Origin: Apiotrichum sp. Y4204
Lineage: Eukaryota; Basidiomycota; Tremellomycetes; Trichosporonales; Trichosporonaceae
Direction: 5' to 3'
NCBI GenBank assembly: GCA_025531455.1
Contig: JAMYHL010000017.1
Coordinates: forward strand, 744,001 to 808,000
DNA length: 64,000 nt
A model generated the notes under the pieces. The model was not told where the DNA came from. It saw only the letters and a list, made by a program, of their open reading frames with translations, and searched no databases. The first letter of the stretch is position 1. Every line of letters begins with the position of its first letter. Of this stretch, positions 38,949 to 50,600 are shown in pieces. The position numbers and the translations under genes were made by a program.

Positions 38949-39749
38949 TTTTTGATAGTGCCGGAGAATGCTGGCTAGCCCAGCCGTTGTAGGAATGAAG
39001 ATGTGGCTTTTGTGATGATCCATCTCCAAGAACACGTGGTCGGAAGGATCTGCGGTGCCAGATCTGGAATCTATCTCGGAAGCATGCGATCCTCTCGCGG
39101 CTCTTGTCGGCCATCGGGCAGTGGCGCAGGCCGCAGGGCATCCGGGTACTTACTCATACGAGATCCAAGCTGCAAGGCGTGATAGGACATGTCCGCGGCA
39201 CGCCATCCCGTTGTATCAAGAGCGATACGGCCGTTTCAGACCCGGGTGCGATATCCGGAAAATGTGGAATGACGTCACTGATGAATAAGTCTGGAAAGGG
39301 AAAAAAAAAAAATCTTCAGAGATTTCTGGGCCGGCGCCGATCATTTTCAATAATGACAAGCAATGATCAGCGTGGTGTTTGGAGAATGTTCCACCGCTGG
39401 GCTAGAGTAATCCACCTCCACCGCGCTGATAAGCGAGAAGCGACAAGAGGTGGAGGAAAATCAGGATATCAGGAGAGCAGGAGGAGGGGAGATACGCAGC
39501 TCTGGCAGCTTGTGGTGCGCGCAGAGATCCCAGAATGGAACGTGGGCCGTTTACATTATTCAGCTGGCCGTCATCCACATCGCCGAGCATAAACCCAAAT
39601 TGCGTCGGCGCATGCTCTCGCAGCGGGTTGCACAGGGGTATATAAAGAAGACAACTCATGAACAACAAATGTCCCCAGCAATAGAAAAGCCGTGCCGAAC
39701 ACTCTAACTCTTTTACACTTTAACACCTCATCATAATCCACACCTCACA
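38949..39749. other. Intergenic, 0.8 kb upstream of the OYE gene
   Basis: Contains a poly-A run at about 39300-39312 and the TATA box at 39639. No exon seen. Confidence 0.5.
39639..39647 (+). promoter_or_regulatory. TATA box of OYE gene
   Basis: TATATAAAG 103-111 bp upstream of the ATG at 39750. Confidence 0.65.
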
Positions 39750-40971
39750 ATGACTGCCACTCCCGCCCTCGCCGCGCCCGTCACTGTCGGCGCCTGGGAC
39801 CTCAAGCACCACGTCGTGCTCGCCCCGCTTACCCGCCTCCGCGCCGACAAGGACGGCGTGCCGGCTCCTTATGCCGCCGAGTACTACGCCCAGCGTGCCA
39901 CCGGTAAGCAAAAATTTTCTCCGTCATTCTCTCCGTCCCGATCCAGACCATTCTAACTCTCCAGACGGCGGCCTGCTCATCACGGAGGCGACGTTTATCG
40001 CCAAGGAGGCCGGCGGTCTCCCCGGCGCTCCGGGAATCTACTCGCAGGCGCAGATGGACGCCTGGAAAAAGGTCACCGACGCAGTTCACGCCAAGGGCGG
40101 CCGCATCGTCCTCCAGCTCTGGGCTCTCGGCCGCGTCGCGAACCCGCAGGCCGTCGACAAGGTCGTCGGCCCCTCGGACGGAACCTACACCCCCGTGTCG
40201 TTCACCGGCGAGGCGGCCGACCCCGTCCCCGTCACCGGCATGACCGAGGAGGACATTGACCGCTTCGTCGGGCACTACGGCCAGGCGGCGAAGAACGCCG
40301 TCGCTGCCGGCTTTGACGGTGTCGAGATCCACGGCGCAAACGGCTACCTCCTCGACCAGTTCCTCCAGAGCGTGACCAACAAGCGCACGGACAGCTACGG
40401 TGGCAGCCTCGAGAACCGGATGCGTTTCCCCCTGCGTGCGGTCGGCTCGGTGGTTGATGCGATCGGCGCGGACCGCGTCGGCCTCCGTCTCTCGCCCTTC
40501 TCCGAGTTCCAGGGCATGCGCGAGGAGGACCCGCTCGCGGTCTTCGTCCCCTGGGCAACTGCCGTGCTGGACAAGTACAAGCTCGCGTACCTGCACGGTG
40601 TTGAGGGGCGCGTTTCGGGAGTCTTTGACCGCCCCGAATCGCGGGACTCGCTCGACCCGATCCGCGAGGTCGTCAAGGCGCACGCTCCCACAAAGTTTAT
40701 CGCTGCGGGCGGATACACTGCCAAGACCGCCGAGGCCGAGGTCGAGAGGACGGGCGACCTCATTGCGTTTGGCCGCTACTTTATCTCCAACCCGGACATT
40801 GTTGCGCGCCTCATCGGCGGACACGAGCTTACAAAGTACGACCGCGACACGTTCTACACCCCGGGAACTGTCGGATACACTGAGTGAGTACACTGGTTAC
40901 ATATTGTGCTAGGGACGAGTACTGACTGCAGCTACCCCGTGTGGAAGGACGTCAAGGTCGGTGCCAACTAG
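39750..40971 (+). CDS. OYE: Old yellow enzyme (NADPH dehydrogenase, FMN ene-reductase)
   Basis: Exons 39750-39903, 39965-40883 and 40932-40971; 370 residues, within the usual 370-400. An FMN-binding TIM barrel begins with KHHVVLAPLTRLRAD. The ligand pair H174/N177 (HGANGYLLDQFLQ), SYGGSLENRMRFPL and the C-terminal FMN phosphate site (DLIAFGRYFISNPD) are all present. The family reduces activated C=C bonds of unsaturated carbonyls and nitro compounds with NADPH and is linked to stress defence. The last exon encodes only 12 residues (DYPVWKDVKVGAN shares its first residue with exon 2). Some relatives belong to natural-product clusters, but nothing nearby shows that here. Confidence 0.93.
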
Positions 40972-41366
40972 AGTGCCGGTCCAGATTAGATTTTAGAGCG
41001 TTAGAGACTTGCCAGCATGTACACTTTATGATACACCCACTTGATTGCCTGAGTCAAAGAGCTGGGGCACATATTACCCGAGAAAGCAATGGTACAACTC
41101 ACTCTGCTCAGAGTTGCCCTTTTCACCTGCCTGATCAACTACGCGCAAATACAGTACGCCCAACTGGGGTGCGATGAGCACCTGCAACCAGCCAGATAAG
41201 CAGAGTATTTACATCGCGCAACGAACTGGAGCATTGACGTCGGTCTGGCGTAAACCGTCCTATGGAGCTAGATTTCCGGATCGCTTATGGCAGAACGCTT
41301 TACAAGTCATCTATCATGGCGTGGCAAAACGCCAGCGTGCTCCTGCCCGTGCCGTACAGATCGATC
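40972..41366. other. Intergenic, 0.4 kb between convergent genes
   Basis: 3' flanks of the OYE and RNase-like genes; nothing else seen. Confidence 0.45.
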
Positions 41367-41920
41367 TTATGGGTAATACGTGCACAGGACAAACTCGCCC
41401 TTCTTCGCCCCAGTGCGTGTCATGAGGCCGTGGAGCTGGGTCTTGACCCTGCCAGGGGTCCTGAGGCGGAAATTGGTCGGGTCACGAGCGCGACCCGTGA
41501 AGACAACGCGATCAGGCCCAGGCGGCTTCGTCCCGGCCTTCATGATGGGAAACTCGTACAGCTTCCCATGTATGACTAAACTCTGGAAACGGAGGCCTTC
41601 GTTGTTCTTGAAGACGTAGGGGTATGCGTTTGGCGCAAAGTTGCCATTGGCGCTTTTCACGGCCGCCATGGCCTCGGCGTAGGTGTACTTTACACTACCG
41701 CAGTCCCATGTCGACGAGGGGCCGGGCGCTGCGATAACGAGCGTGGCGACAAGGGTAAAGATGCCGAGGAGCTGGCTTGATCAGTATGGCTTTGTCGTAA
41801 GGGCACCAGAGACGTCCGAATTGCTACCAGAACGAGAACGAAGCGGTCTTGGCTTATCGACAGCCTAGATCGCAGCAGAGGCCCGGTATTCCCACTTACG
41901 AAAGAGAAAGCAACGCGCAT
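41367..41920 (-). CDS. Secreted RNase T1-like protein lacking both catalytic histidines
   Basis: Exons 41920-41900 (7 codons) and 41771-41367; 141 residues with a 128-nt intron. A signal peptide ends near AAPGP. The RNase N1/T1 scaffold is clear: C31 (DCGSVKY) and C137 (FVLC), E80 (LYEFPIM) and R95 (PDRVVF) are kept. The first catalytic His position is Tyr (Y59, AYPYVF) and the second, general-acid position is Arg (R126, MTRTGA). Its paralogue at 14490-15690 retains all four residues and has an identically placed first intron after codon 7. It is therefore likely inactive as a ribonuclease or altered in mechanism (inference); it could act as a binding or decoy protein. It has no basic tail. 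Confidence 0.82.
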
Positions 41921-43749
41921 AGTGGTTGAGAGTGTCGGCAGTTGTGAGCGTTTGGGAGTACGAAGGGTTAGGTCGACGGGCCTTGAGGCTTCTGCTGGAC
42001 AATGGGATGTGTTGAGGCCCGACTCCTCCTTTTTATCTATCAGGGCGAGCACTGTCGGACTTGAGACATGGCCAGTGGCATGTAGTGTGCTGCCGGACCC
42101 ATGCAGATCTGCAGACCACAATAGCGTCTCGGCGCATTGCAACACTGCCGTGAGGCTTAAACCCAAGTTTCCCACTGCCGTTGATACTGCCTACTGCAGC
42201 TGCTGATGCCGCCTGATCATCACTCGGGGGCAGATAGACTTTGCCGTACTGTATCCCGGCTGTCCGTTCCACCCGGGAACGCGTCTACCCGCACTTTAGC
42301 TTTACTCAGGCCGCACTTGAATCCCGAGATAGGCTCGGCGGCGCCGACCGCCTCACTGCTTCGGGTCCGACTTTCTCGGTCTTTTCTGTGCGAATGTACA
42401 AAAGGAATGTTCCGCGCATGTATTAGCCGTGATATGCTTTCGGAGATATTCTCGAAGGTGCTTTTCGGCGTCGGAGATGCTTTCGTGGGCAGGGGGTGAG
42501 GCAAATGTACATGTCATGTCAACGATTGTGTACTGTCAGCACCGTGGAGGCGTTCAATTGTGGCACAGCACATACAATACAGAACAGGACAGGAGGGCAA
42601 AAGAAAATCAAAACAAGTAAGCATAGTGAGTCGCCGCTGTGCACTTCCTCCCGAGGCTCCGACCTTCTTGGCCTCTCTGGCCTCTCTTTGGCCACCACGT
42701 CTCCCCTTCCCTACTTTCTCGGCCTCCGTTGCCTCCGTTGCGTCCTTTGCCTCTGTTTCCTCCGTTGCCTCCGTTGCCTATCGTTCCTCCTTTATCTCCT
42801 TTGCGTCCTTTGCGTCCTTTGCGTCCTTTGCCTGCCTCGCAAGTGGTCGATGAGGGCCGAACGCGTTTGTCACCTTCGCGGCCTACCCGAGAGGTTGTCG
42901 GCGGCGGCACGAGAAGTGGGCAACGAGCAACGGCGAGGGTCATCGTACAACAAGCGTGACAATCGCACCCGTCATCCTCGCCAAATGCGCAGTGTCCGTC
43001 CTCTCTCAGTTGTCCGTCTGCGTCCAGCTCCAGTACGGTCTGAAAGACATCAGTGAGGGCTGCAGAGGTGGGAAAGCGAACCATGGGAAAGGGAGATGAG
43101 AGTGAATTCAATGGGGAAGACGGAGAGCTGTGGTAAAGTCATCTGTCAGCGTGCGCATGGCGGAGGCAGCGATCTAGGCACCCGACACCAACCGTGACCG
43201 CGGCGTCTACTCTCGCCGCAGAAGGCTAGAGCGGTGATGGCATGGTCCTGCGACACCTGGCCAAAGCCATGATGTTCAATGTGATCCGCGACGTCGTACG
43301 CCCTGAACAGTGGACGTGACAGTGTGCTTTCTAGTTGCGTGTCTACGGGTGATCTCTTGCACATAATGCTAAAGAGTCACGACACGGTCTGGGCGAAGCG
43401 GTGGTGTGCTATCCTTACTGTGCTATTCTTATCACGCGTCGCGCAACCGAACACGCGAACACCTTGGCTGTCGGGATAGGACCCTGTGCCTCATGGTGGT
43501 TCCTACCGTTGTTCCTACCGTTCTGTACACGTTCCTTGGTACCGGTTTGTCGGTACCGAGCAAGACACGTCTGTCCGAAAGGTCGTAGATCACAACACGT
43601 AAAGGCAGCAGGAGTTCCAACTTTATCGTGATTCAACCCAATATCAGTATCCCACACGTTGGGAATGGTCGTATTACTGCATCACATTCTGCCGGTGCTA
43701 CCATCCATTTGTGTGTCGTGTGGGTCGTACATGTATCAAACTCCCTCGC
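41921..43749. other. Intergenic, 1.8 kb, with a low-complexity repeat
   Basis: Upstream of the RNase-like gene and downstream of the dehydrogenase. A run of CTTTTTAT (42029-42036; ATAAAAAG on the gene strand) could serve as a weak TATA element. A pyrimidine-rich repeat occupies about 42650-42840. Confidence 0.45.
42715..42840. repeat. Imperfect 9-bp pyrimidine-rich tandem repeat
   Basis: Units of the types GCCTCCGTT and GCGTCCTTT recur about a dozen times. On the minus strand, a 158-codon frame starting at ATG 43084 reads the repeat as Gly-X-Y-like triplets (GKGRKGRKGRKGDKGG); coding use is unproven. Confidence 0.75.
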
Positions 43750-44790
43750 CTAAGGAACGGTAATGACGACTTTACCCTTGGTCTTGCCAGAGTCGACCTT
43801 GTCGAACGCCGCCGCAAACTGCTCAAACGGCACCACGCTGTCGATAAGCGGCTTCCACCCGTTCGCATCAACGAGGTCGGCGATAACTTTGAGGTCGGTG
43901 CCGCGCGGCTCGACGAGGAACCACTTGCCGACCGTGGATGGATCCGCATAGACAGGCCGGGACTCGCTGGGATCCCCGACGACCGAGAGGAACCGTCCAC
44001 CAGGCTTCACCGCCGTCCAGTACCTGTCGAGATTCGCTCCCGCACAGTCGAGGACCACGTCGACCTTGCGCGACGTGTCGGCTGCAATCCACTGGACGAC
44101 GTTTGTGGACGTGTAGTCTATGATGTCGGATGCGCCAGATTCGCGGGCTATGTCGCTTTTTGACCCACTGCACACAGCAACGACTGCGCCCGCGCCCGCT
44201 GCATGGGCGAATCGCACCGCCCAGCTACCGACCGCACCTGACGCCCCGGTCACAAGGACACGCTGCGTGGCATTCTTCTCACGCGCCGTGGGGTCGCCGG
44301 TGATTGCCGCGGGGTCGAGCGTGCCGTGCTCAAAGAGACCCTGCCACGCGGTGAGTGCTGAGAGGGGAGTCGCTGCCGCCTCGGTCCATGAAAGAGATGC
44401 AGGCTTTGAGGCAAGATACTTGGCGGGAACGACAGTGTACTCGCACATTGAGCCGGGTATCCACGCATCGGTGCGGTAGAACACCTCGTCGCCGATCTTG
44501 AAGGCGCCACCGGCGGGCGTAGGGCCAACAATGACACCGGCACCTTCCGTTCCTGGAATGCGGAGGGACCCTGGGGGGAAGAGGTCGGGATACAGCGCGG
44601 GCCAGGTGCGCTCGCGCAGACATGGCGAGGTCGCCTTTACTTGCACAAGATAGTCGGTCCCGGTGGGCTCGGGGCTGGTGATGGTGAGCTCGATGAGAGC
44701 GGTGGAGAGGACATCCGGCTGCAACACCGCTTTGATGCGCTTCGGGAGGTCGGTGCTGGCCAGAGACGCGTGGGACAAGTCGGCAGACAT
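43750..44790 (-). CDS. Medium-chain dehydrogenase/reductase, zinc-independent quinone-oxidoreductase type
   Basis: Single exon of 346 residues, unusual in this intron-rich window. GroES-like N-terminal domain (residues ~20-140, with PGTEGAGVIVG and GDEVFYRTDAW), then a Rossmann domain with VTGASGAVGSWAVRFAHAAG binding NAD(P). Neither the catalytic Cys/His zinc ligands nor the four-Cys structural zinc loop are present. It ends with AFDKVDSGKTKGKVVITV, the usual MDR tail. Substrate not predictable; fungal relatives include enoyl reductases and toxin-biosynthesis-annotated proteins. Intron absence could reflect transfer or retroposition, but base composition matches the neighbours. Confidence 0.88.
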   Translation of the reverse strand: MSADLSHASLASTDLPKRIKAVLQPDVLSTALIELTITSPEPTGTDYLVQVKATSPCLRERTWPALYPDLFPPGSLRIPGTEGAGVIVGPTPAGGAFKIGDEVFYRTDAWIPGSMCEYTVVPAKYLASKPASLSWTEAAATPLSALTAWQGLFEHGTLDPAAITGDPTAREKNATQRVLVTGASGAVGSWAVRFAHAAGAGAVVAVCSGSKSDIARESGASDIIDYTSTNVVQWIAADTSRKVDVVLDCAGANLDRYWTAVKPGGRFLSVVGDPSESRPVYADPSTVGKWFLVEPRGTDLKVIADLVDANGWKPLIDSVVPFEQFAAAFDKVDSGKTKGKVVITVP

Positions 44791-44842
44791 TGTAGAATGA
44801 GTGGGAAGTCAGAAGTGTAGATGTGCTCGAGTGGTAGATCAG

Positions 44843-44850
44843 CTTATATA
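44843..44850 (-). promoter_or_regulatory. TATA box of the MDR gene
   Basis: TATATAAG on the minus strand, 53-60 bp upstream of the ATG at 44790. Confidence 0.6.
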
Positions 44851-45838
44851 TCTCTCGAGACGGTTGACATGCAGGACAACAGCATTCCGCAATCGACGTC
44901 ATGTGGATAAGGTTACCGAGGTTGCATTCTCTCGTCCAGTTGGCTCGGCCTCGGCGAATCTTCGAGAGTTGTCCCATGAAGCGACCAGTTCTCATCCGAT
45001 GCGGAGAGAGGTTTGGACGACTTGCTGTGCCCCGTCAGGATACTGTACAGCAGAACAGCAAAGGGCCAAAGGGTGCAAACAGGCGTGGTCGCGGCCCTCT
45101 GTTCAATTGATCCAGGACGCCTCTTAGATCTGCACGCGTGGTTCACGCTGTGACTGTCAGAAGCAGTAGAAGCAAAATATCACAGTCGGTGGATGGGGCG
45201 TGAGTGGACGGGCCGGTACTCAGGTCAAAGCCTGAAACAGCTATGTCCAGAACCAAAGACCGTTGATGAGCAAGCAATTGAGTGCCGTGGGAACCGTTGG
45301 CTACCGAAACGCCCATGTCTTGGGGACGCGGAATGTGGTTTGGAGAGCTTCCGAGAGATACAGAGACAAAGTCTAGATCTTGCGCCTCGGAACCACGGTG
45401 AGAATACGAGGACACCTCGTCCAGTCTGCATGGTGTCGAGTCGGTGATGCGGGCCAACGATGCGGAGGCGTGCTGTGGCGTGCTTCTCGATGGTTAGAGG
45501 CATTAGAGGGGAAGCTGACAGGCATTTCCACTAGAAGCGCAAGTCCCTCGGGCCGGGGATAAGTCCTATCAGCAAACGGTTGAGATGCAAATATTAAACA
45601 AGTCAGAACAATGTGTGTGATCTACTCGAGAATCCGTCACTTGCCGGTGTAAACCGCTTGCTTCTTCCAGGTGACCTTTGAACATTGCGTCAACTCACTG
45701 ACTGAGACATGCTGGGGAAAAGACATGGTTCACAAGGACGCACAAGTAATGAGAAAGTACACAAAGTGAAAGAAGAACAGGACGATTAAGAAAAGAATCA
45801 CAACAACCAAAAGAATACTCTGCAAATCTGTCTCAAGG

Positions 45839-45890
45839 AAAAAAAAAAAAAATAACAAAAAAAAAAAGAACAAAAAAAAAAAGAGGGAAG
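45839..45890. repeat. Poly-A-rich tract
   Basis: Three A runs of 10-15 bases separated by a few other bases. Position and orientation do not match a 3' end of a recognised gene, so a retroposed tail is possible but unproven. Confidence 0.8.
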
Positions 45891-46862
45891 CGACCCGTAG
45901 ATGCAGCAGAAAGCAGGAAGAGTTCTTCGGCCCCGACTCAGTCATGGACGTCCTTTCATGGTTGAATGCACCTCGTTAAAAGTCCAGCCGCGGTAGTCGC
46001 AGATTGTCTGCCCTGTACCGCTGTCGTCTGGAACAATTCAACGCGTCAATCACCCGTTCCCGTGTACGTCACTCCCGTTTCTTGTTGTCTTCCATTGTCT
46101 TTTCCTGAATGTTTGGAGTCTCGAACTTGTACTTTCGAGTCTGGGCTGCGTGTGCTGGATTTCGGCCTTGCGCTATGGGAGAATTCACGGCTCAGAAGGA
46201 ATGGGCGGTACAGTACAGTTAATCAGCAATATAACTGAGCCGTCATACTCCATCGTTCCCGGGCCCCAGACTCAATCCCAACCACAGATGCCATTGCAAA
46301 AAAATTGGGCTAGGCAAGGATAGGATGTATGCCGAGCCTCATAGCTGCATCCCAACACGTCCAAGTGTTTGCGGTCATAAACATACCTCCGAGCTTGACG
46401 GTGTAGTGGTAATTACGGCATGGCGTGACGTCGGGAAGCCCGGCTCGAGGGTATGAAGATCGACGGAGCTTCTTGACTGTTCGGTTGCCGTGACAGTCAG
46501 CTACCCCATGATGCAATGCGACCTGACCCAATGTAGTGCTCAACCAAGGCACCTCCGACTTCTGTCAGGCACTGTCAGAATGAGCAAAAAAATGTCCTCG
46601 AGGAATGAAGAGTTGTAATGTGGCACCTGGTCCAACAAACCAAACCCGTTCACAGCAATGTCAAGAGAGGGCAATGATCATCAAAATATAAAAGCATAAT
46701 GCCAAAGCAGTCCTATGCACTATAGTAACTGTGGAAGAATATCATAGTCCTTTGGGGAGTGAGGACACGGGAGTCCTTTATGCGAGAGTGTTCGAGAGCA
46801 GAAGCGCCAAGCGAATCCGATTGCGGTGGAGAACGCTACGAGCGACTCGGAGAACGAGTGGC

Positions 46863-47675
46863 CTAGTACTTGGGGGCTGTCTTCCAGTCGTTGTGCTCCC
46901 AGTGGCCCGAGGGGTCGTTGCAGGTCGAGCAAATGGGGGGCTCCTCAGAGCCGCCACCGTGGACGGAGCAGCTATGACGCTTCCAGCCCTTCTTGATGTT
47001 GATGGGGCAGACGGTGCGGGTCTTAGCCCAGTACCAGTACTGGATGCCCTTGTAGGAGCCGCAGTACTTGCCGCCAAAGCCGTTGTCCCATCCGATGTTG
47101 GGGATTGAGGGGTAGTGGATGTAACCGTGGTCACCAACCGAGCACTGGTGGCCACCCTGACCGATCCAGACGCAGCCGGTGTCGGGGTAGCCCTCAAGGC
47201 AGCCCGAGGGGTACGAAGGCTGCCACCAGTTCCAGCTGCACCAGCCCCAGAGCTTCTTCTTGAAGCCAAAGAGGAGTTTGATAATAACCCCGGTGCGCTT
47301 CTGGTTAGAACGCTCATCGAAAGAACGCCTCTGTTTGCCGGTGTCGTCCATGCAAATGTCGCAGAGACCGTTCGTCTGGATGCCCATCTTGGCAAGAGGG
47401 TTCCAGCCCTTGGCAGGGAGAGCCTCGCCCTGGGTAGCGACGAGAGAGAAGACCGAGTTGGGGTCCTTGTTGATCTGGAACAGCGAAACGTCGGTGGAGT
47501 TCTCCTGGCCGACGTAGGTGGCAGTAGCGTCGTTGACGTCGATGGACGAGCCGCGAGCAAGGCTGTCGAGCTTGATGGCGGTGCTCTGCTCGTCACCCTG
47601 GAGAGCACGCTCCTCGAGGGCCGGAGCGGCCATGGCGGCGATGGGGGCAAGGAGGAGGGCGGTCGAGAACTTCAT
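46863..47675 (-). CDS. Secreted cysteine-rich protein of unknown function
   Basis: Single exon, 270 residues. A signal peptide (MKFSTALLLAPIAAMAAP) is followed by an acidic pro-like segment (residues ~20-105), then two dibasic sites (KQRR near 116 and NQKR near 126) suited to Kex2 cleavage. The C-terminal ~140 residues are rich in Trp, Gly, Tyr and Cys; with two upstream there are eleven Cys (CDIC, GWCSW, SGCLEG, TGCVW, HQCSV, KYCGSY, RTVCPI, HSCSV, CSTC). The layout (signal, pro-region, Kex2 sites, disulfide-rich core) resembles processed extracellular proteins such as effectors or killer-type factors, but I recognise no family. TATA box 65-71 bp upstream. Confidence 0.8.
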   Translation of the reverse strand: MKFSTALLLAPIAAMAAPALEERALQGDEQSTAIKLDSLARGSSIDVNDATATYVGQENSTDVSLFQINKDPNSVFSLVATQGEALPAKGWNPLAKMGIQTNGLCDICMDDTGKQRRSFDERSNQKRTGVIIKLLFGFKKKLWGWCSWNWWQPSYPSGCLEGYPDTGCVWIGQGGHQCSVGDHGYIHYPSIPNIGWDNGFGGKYCGSYKGIQYWYWAKTRTVCPINIKKGWKRHSCSVHGGGSEEPPICSTCNDPSGHWEHNDWKTAPKY

Positions 47676-50600
47676 GTTGTCGAATGTCCGAGAGAGAAGT
47701 CGTTGCCGGATGGTGAGAAGAGACTGCGAGGCGGTCGCCTTTTATACACGAGAAGGGGGTCTTTCTGACCATCATGGGAAGAACAGTTGCCTGTCCCCTG
47801 GGTGTGTTCACGGTATTCCCACTCAGAAACTCGGGCATCGAGCACAGTCCTTGCTCTAGTGCGTAGTGCCACAATGGATGTCCTCAACAATGTCCTAGCA
47901 TCTACACCATGCCCACTCGCCGTCTCTATCGAGGACTTGCGCGCTCATTGTCAGGACGCTGTAGAGGTATTGCCTGTTCAAGAAGTTGTGGACCCACCAA
48001 ATTGCCCGCTCGCGAAGTCTTCCATGACGACCGGGAGAGGCACGCTAGTTAGCAAAGCGGGAGTGACCACCACCCAGGGTACCGGGAGAGGTACGTCAAG
48101 CTCGCGGATGTTGAACCAAGCTTATTATCCGACGTGTTCCGGTGCCGTTATCGTGACCGAGATTGAACCGGTATGCTGTCGGCCTGCGGATCCTGCGACA
48201 GTACGCTACTCGCTGAAACATTCCGGCTACAGGAACAGAACCTGCAGAACGGCTCAAACCCTATCATGTCTGGGTGGTTCCCGCATGCTCGCCCGATTAT
48301 GGAACATGACATAAAACGTCAGGAATCCAGATATTCATGTCTCTAGAACGCACAGAGATCGCGATCGTACCTGCCGAATTCAGCAACGAATGCCCTCAAC
48401 GCGTCGTGCTTTCGCCTTGGTCTGGGTTGTTCGGTTCCCAACAACAGGTGCTGCATGCCCGACAGTGACATAACAACGATTCCGCGAAGCACTTGTTCAC
48501 TGTATGGCTGCGTCATGACCACTATGCAAACGGACACAGTACGCTACCAGCCGCTTGGGAAGAGCTCTTGGGAGTGCATCCGAGCCCGTTTGTCGTAAGT
48601 GTGATATGCCCTGGCGGCGCCGCGCATTCTAGGCCCATGGTCGACGACATCACTGCCAAGATGCAAGACCTCAGAGGCTTACTGTTTGCTTGGTCAGTAC
48701 TCGGCCTGGAGTCGGCCTGGAAGCTGCCGGGAGACCGATCGTCCCGGTTGCTCTCGTTCTGGTCTGACCACTGTTCATGGTACTCCTGATGATTGTTTGG
48801 GTGCGGCCCAACTAATGTCATCCCCATCGCCGTCCCGCGCTCCCAGCCATCCCCCAGTCCGAAGCGTAACCCCACTGCCAACCTGACGGATGAGAAGTAA
48901 GGCAGGGACATTCCAATTAGGTGCCGACTACCATTTCTTTTCTTACCAAGCAACGAGGAACATGGTGACGCTGGTAGGGCAAACCATGACCTTGTTTTGC
49001 GGGTCAGGTCTGCGTGTGGTGAGTGTTCTATCCATAGAACAGTTGACATCAGACGCGGTGTATTAAGCTTGGCTTTGAGTCGGACGTTGCCGTATTGCAC
49101 AGGACTGTATGTACCTACAGCTCGGAAATTCCGTACGCACCCTCGTCCCGTCACATTTAGGACAGCTAGGAACTGAAACCCGAGCGACATCCCGCCCCGT
49201 TTCTATTCCGAGCCATAGGCCGGGGCAGGGAACAAGTAAGCTGCGTTCAGCACGGCGTGCATGTGAATTGCGTTGCAGTGACCTCGGCACAACGCATTGG
49301 TAAACAAAAGGCTGCCCGATGTGCGAGGACACCGTTACCGTTGCTTTGGAGCCGAGCGATGGCGAGCAACACCCGCTTCAGTGGTTAGGCGCCAGCTTCT
49401 TGGGGTAGCCGCGGCCGCGCTCGTGTGGGACACACTCCACGACCACTTTGCGGATTAACGGCACAGCGCACGCATCCGCCGCCGCCCACACGGGATTCTG
49501 TCAAAGTTCCGGCTGTTCCGGCAGAATCGACCACGACACCGTACTTGTGCACTCCGGGACGGTCTCTCGTCAGCGGGCCAGGCGACACGGCCTTGATCCA
49601 GGCTGCCGAATAGATCTGCGCGGACCCGGTAACTCTAGCGGACCATGTGCCCGTGTATCTCGTGTAGCCTTGCCGGCGATGGGATTGGAGATTCCAACAG
49701 CCAGCCATTACTACTTGGGCTACGGCCCCCCTGTCCAAGTAAGCGACGGCGGCTCGGGCACGGTCGCTGTTGGCGTAAACAAACCGTTCAGAACCCGACA
49801 TTGTACACTTCCGTTATCCTACTTCCCCGGATCGCCCATTCCCCATCCATTCTCCCATCGCTTCATCATCACACACAGGAAGTATGCCCGGGAGGTGTCC
49901 CCGGGCGAGGTCTCCCGCTCCGAACTGCACTCCGGGGCAAACTTTGACAACTCGGAGCCTGATGGCCCTGCTGCGTATCCCTACTCACGGCCCTGCTTCC
50001 AAGTGCCATTACCCTGGGTGTGCTCATCAGCTCCCCTCGCCAGAAAAGCTACCCCACACATACAGTAGGATCGAGCTGCCAAGCAGCTCCACAATCCTGC
50101 TTCTGTCCCCAGTGGTGGTGCCTTGTCCAAAACTTCGGTGCTGCCGGTAACGTAACGGCCCAGCAGAGCGGGACCAGGGTCTTAGAAGAGTTTGGAGCTG
50201 TTGGCATCCGTTCCTTCTGGGTTCCTCAAGGCTCCTCCCCGGATGATGCATACTGCCCGGTTTTGCAGTGGTACGTCTCCGCGCTCACGGCATTGAAGCT
50301 CAATGACCGCGTGCACTTCCCCTACCAGATCGAGCATGGGACGATGCCAAATGAGTGTTCCCTATAGCTGTCATGTGATGGCGATATTCTGATATCGTTG
50401 GTTGGTAGCGGCCGCGAAATGTTGGACATGAATTGTCGTGATGGACATGAGAAGACAGCAAACCTGTTTCCGCGCGCGCTAGCTCCCCGCTACCAGATGT
50501 TACGTCCATCCAGGATATCTCAGGAAGCTAACCGTATCTGTGCCGCCGATCCCCAGACCTGCCTCGGGCACAACAATGTGCATTTGGCTCCACCCGGTGA

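Larger units (their letters stand above)
44791..46862. other. Intergenic, 2.1 kb
   Basis: No supportable gene. A poly-A-rich run (45839-45890) creates a spurious poly-Phe frame on the minus strand. Confidence 0.5.

Noticed and set aside
45730..45945. Hydrophobic poly-Phe/Leu frame resembling a membrane protein
   Set aside because: Produced by the poly-A tract read on the minus strand.
48150..48220. GGTTCAATCTC on the minus strand as a possible tRNA T-arm
   Set aside because: Flanks do not form T, anticodon or acceptor stems.
47874..48314. 146-codon ATG frame on the plus strand
   Set aside because: Low-quality composition with no domain; downstream and upstream signals missing.
49385..49801. 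138-codon ATG frame on the minus strand in the gene-poor region
   Set aside because: No recognisable domain, no signal peptide, no local-type introns, and similarly long frames occur on the opposite strand.
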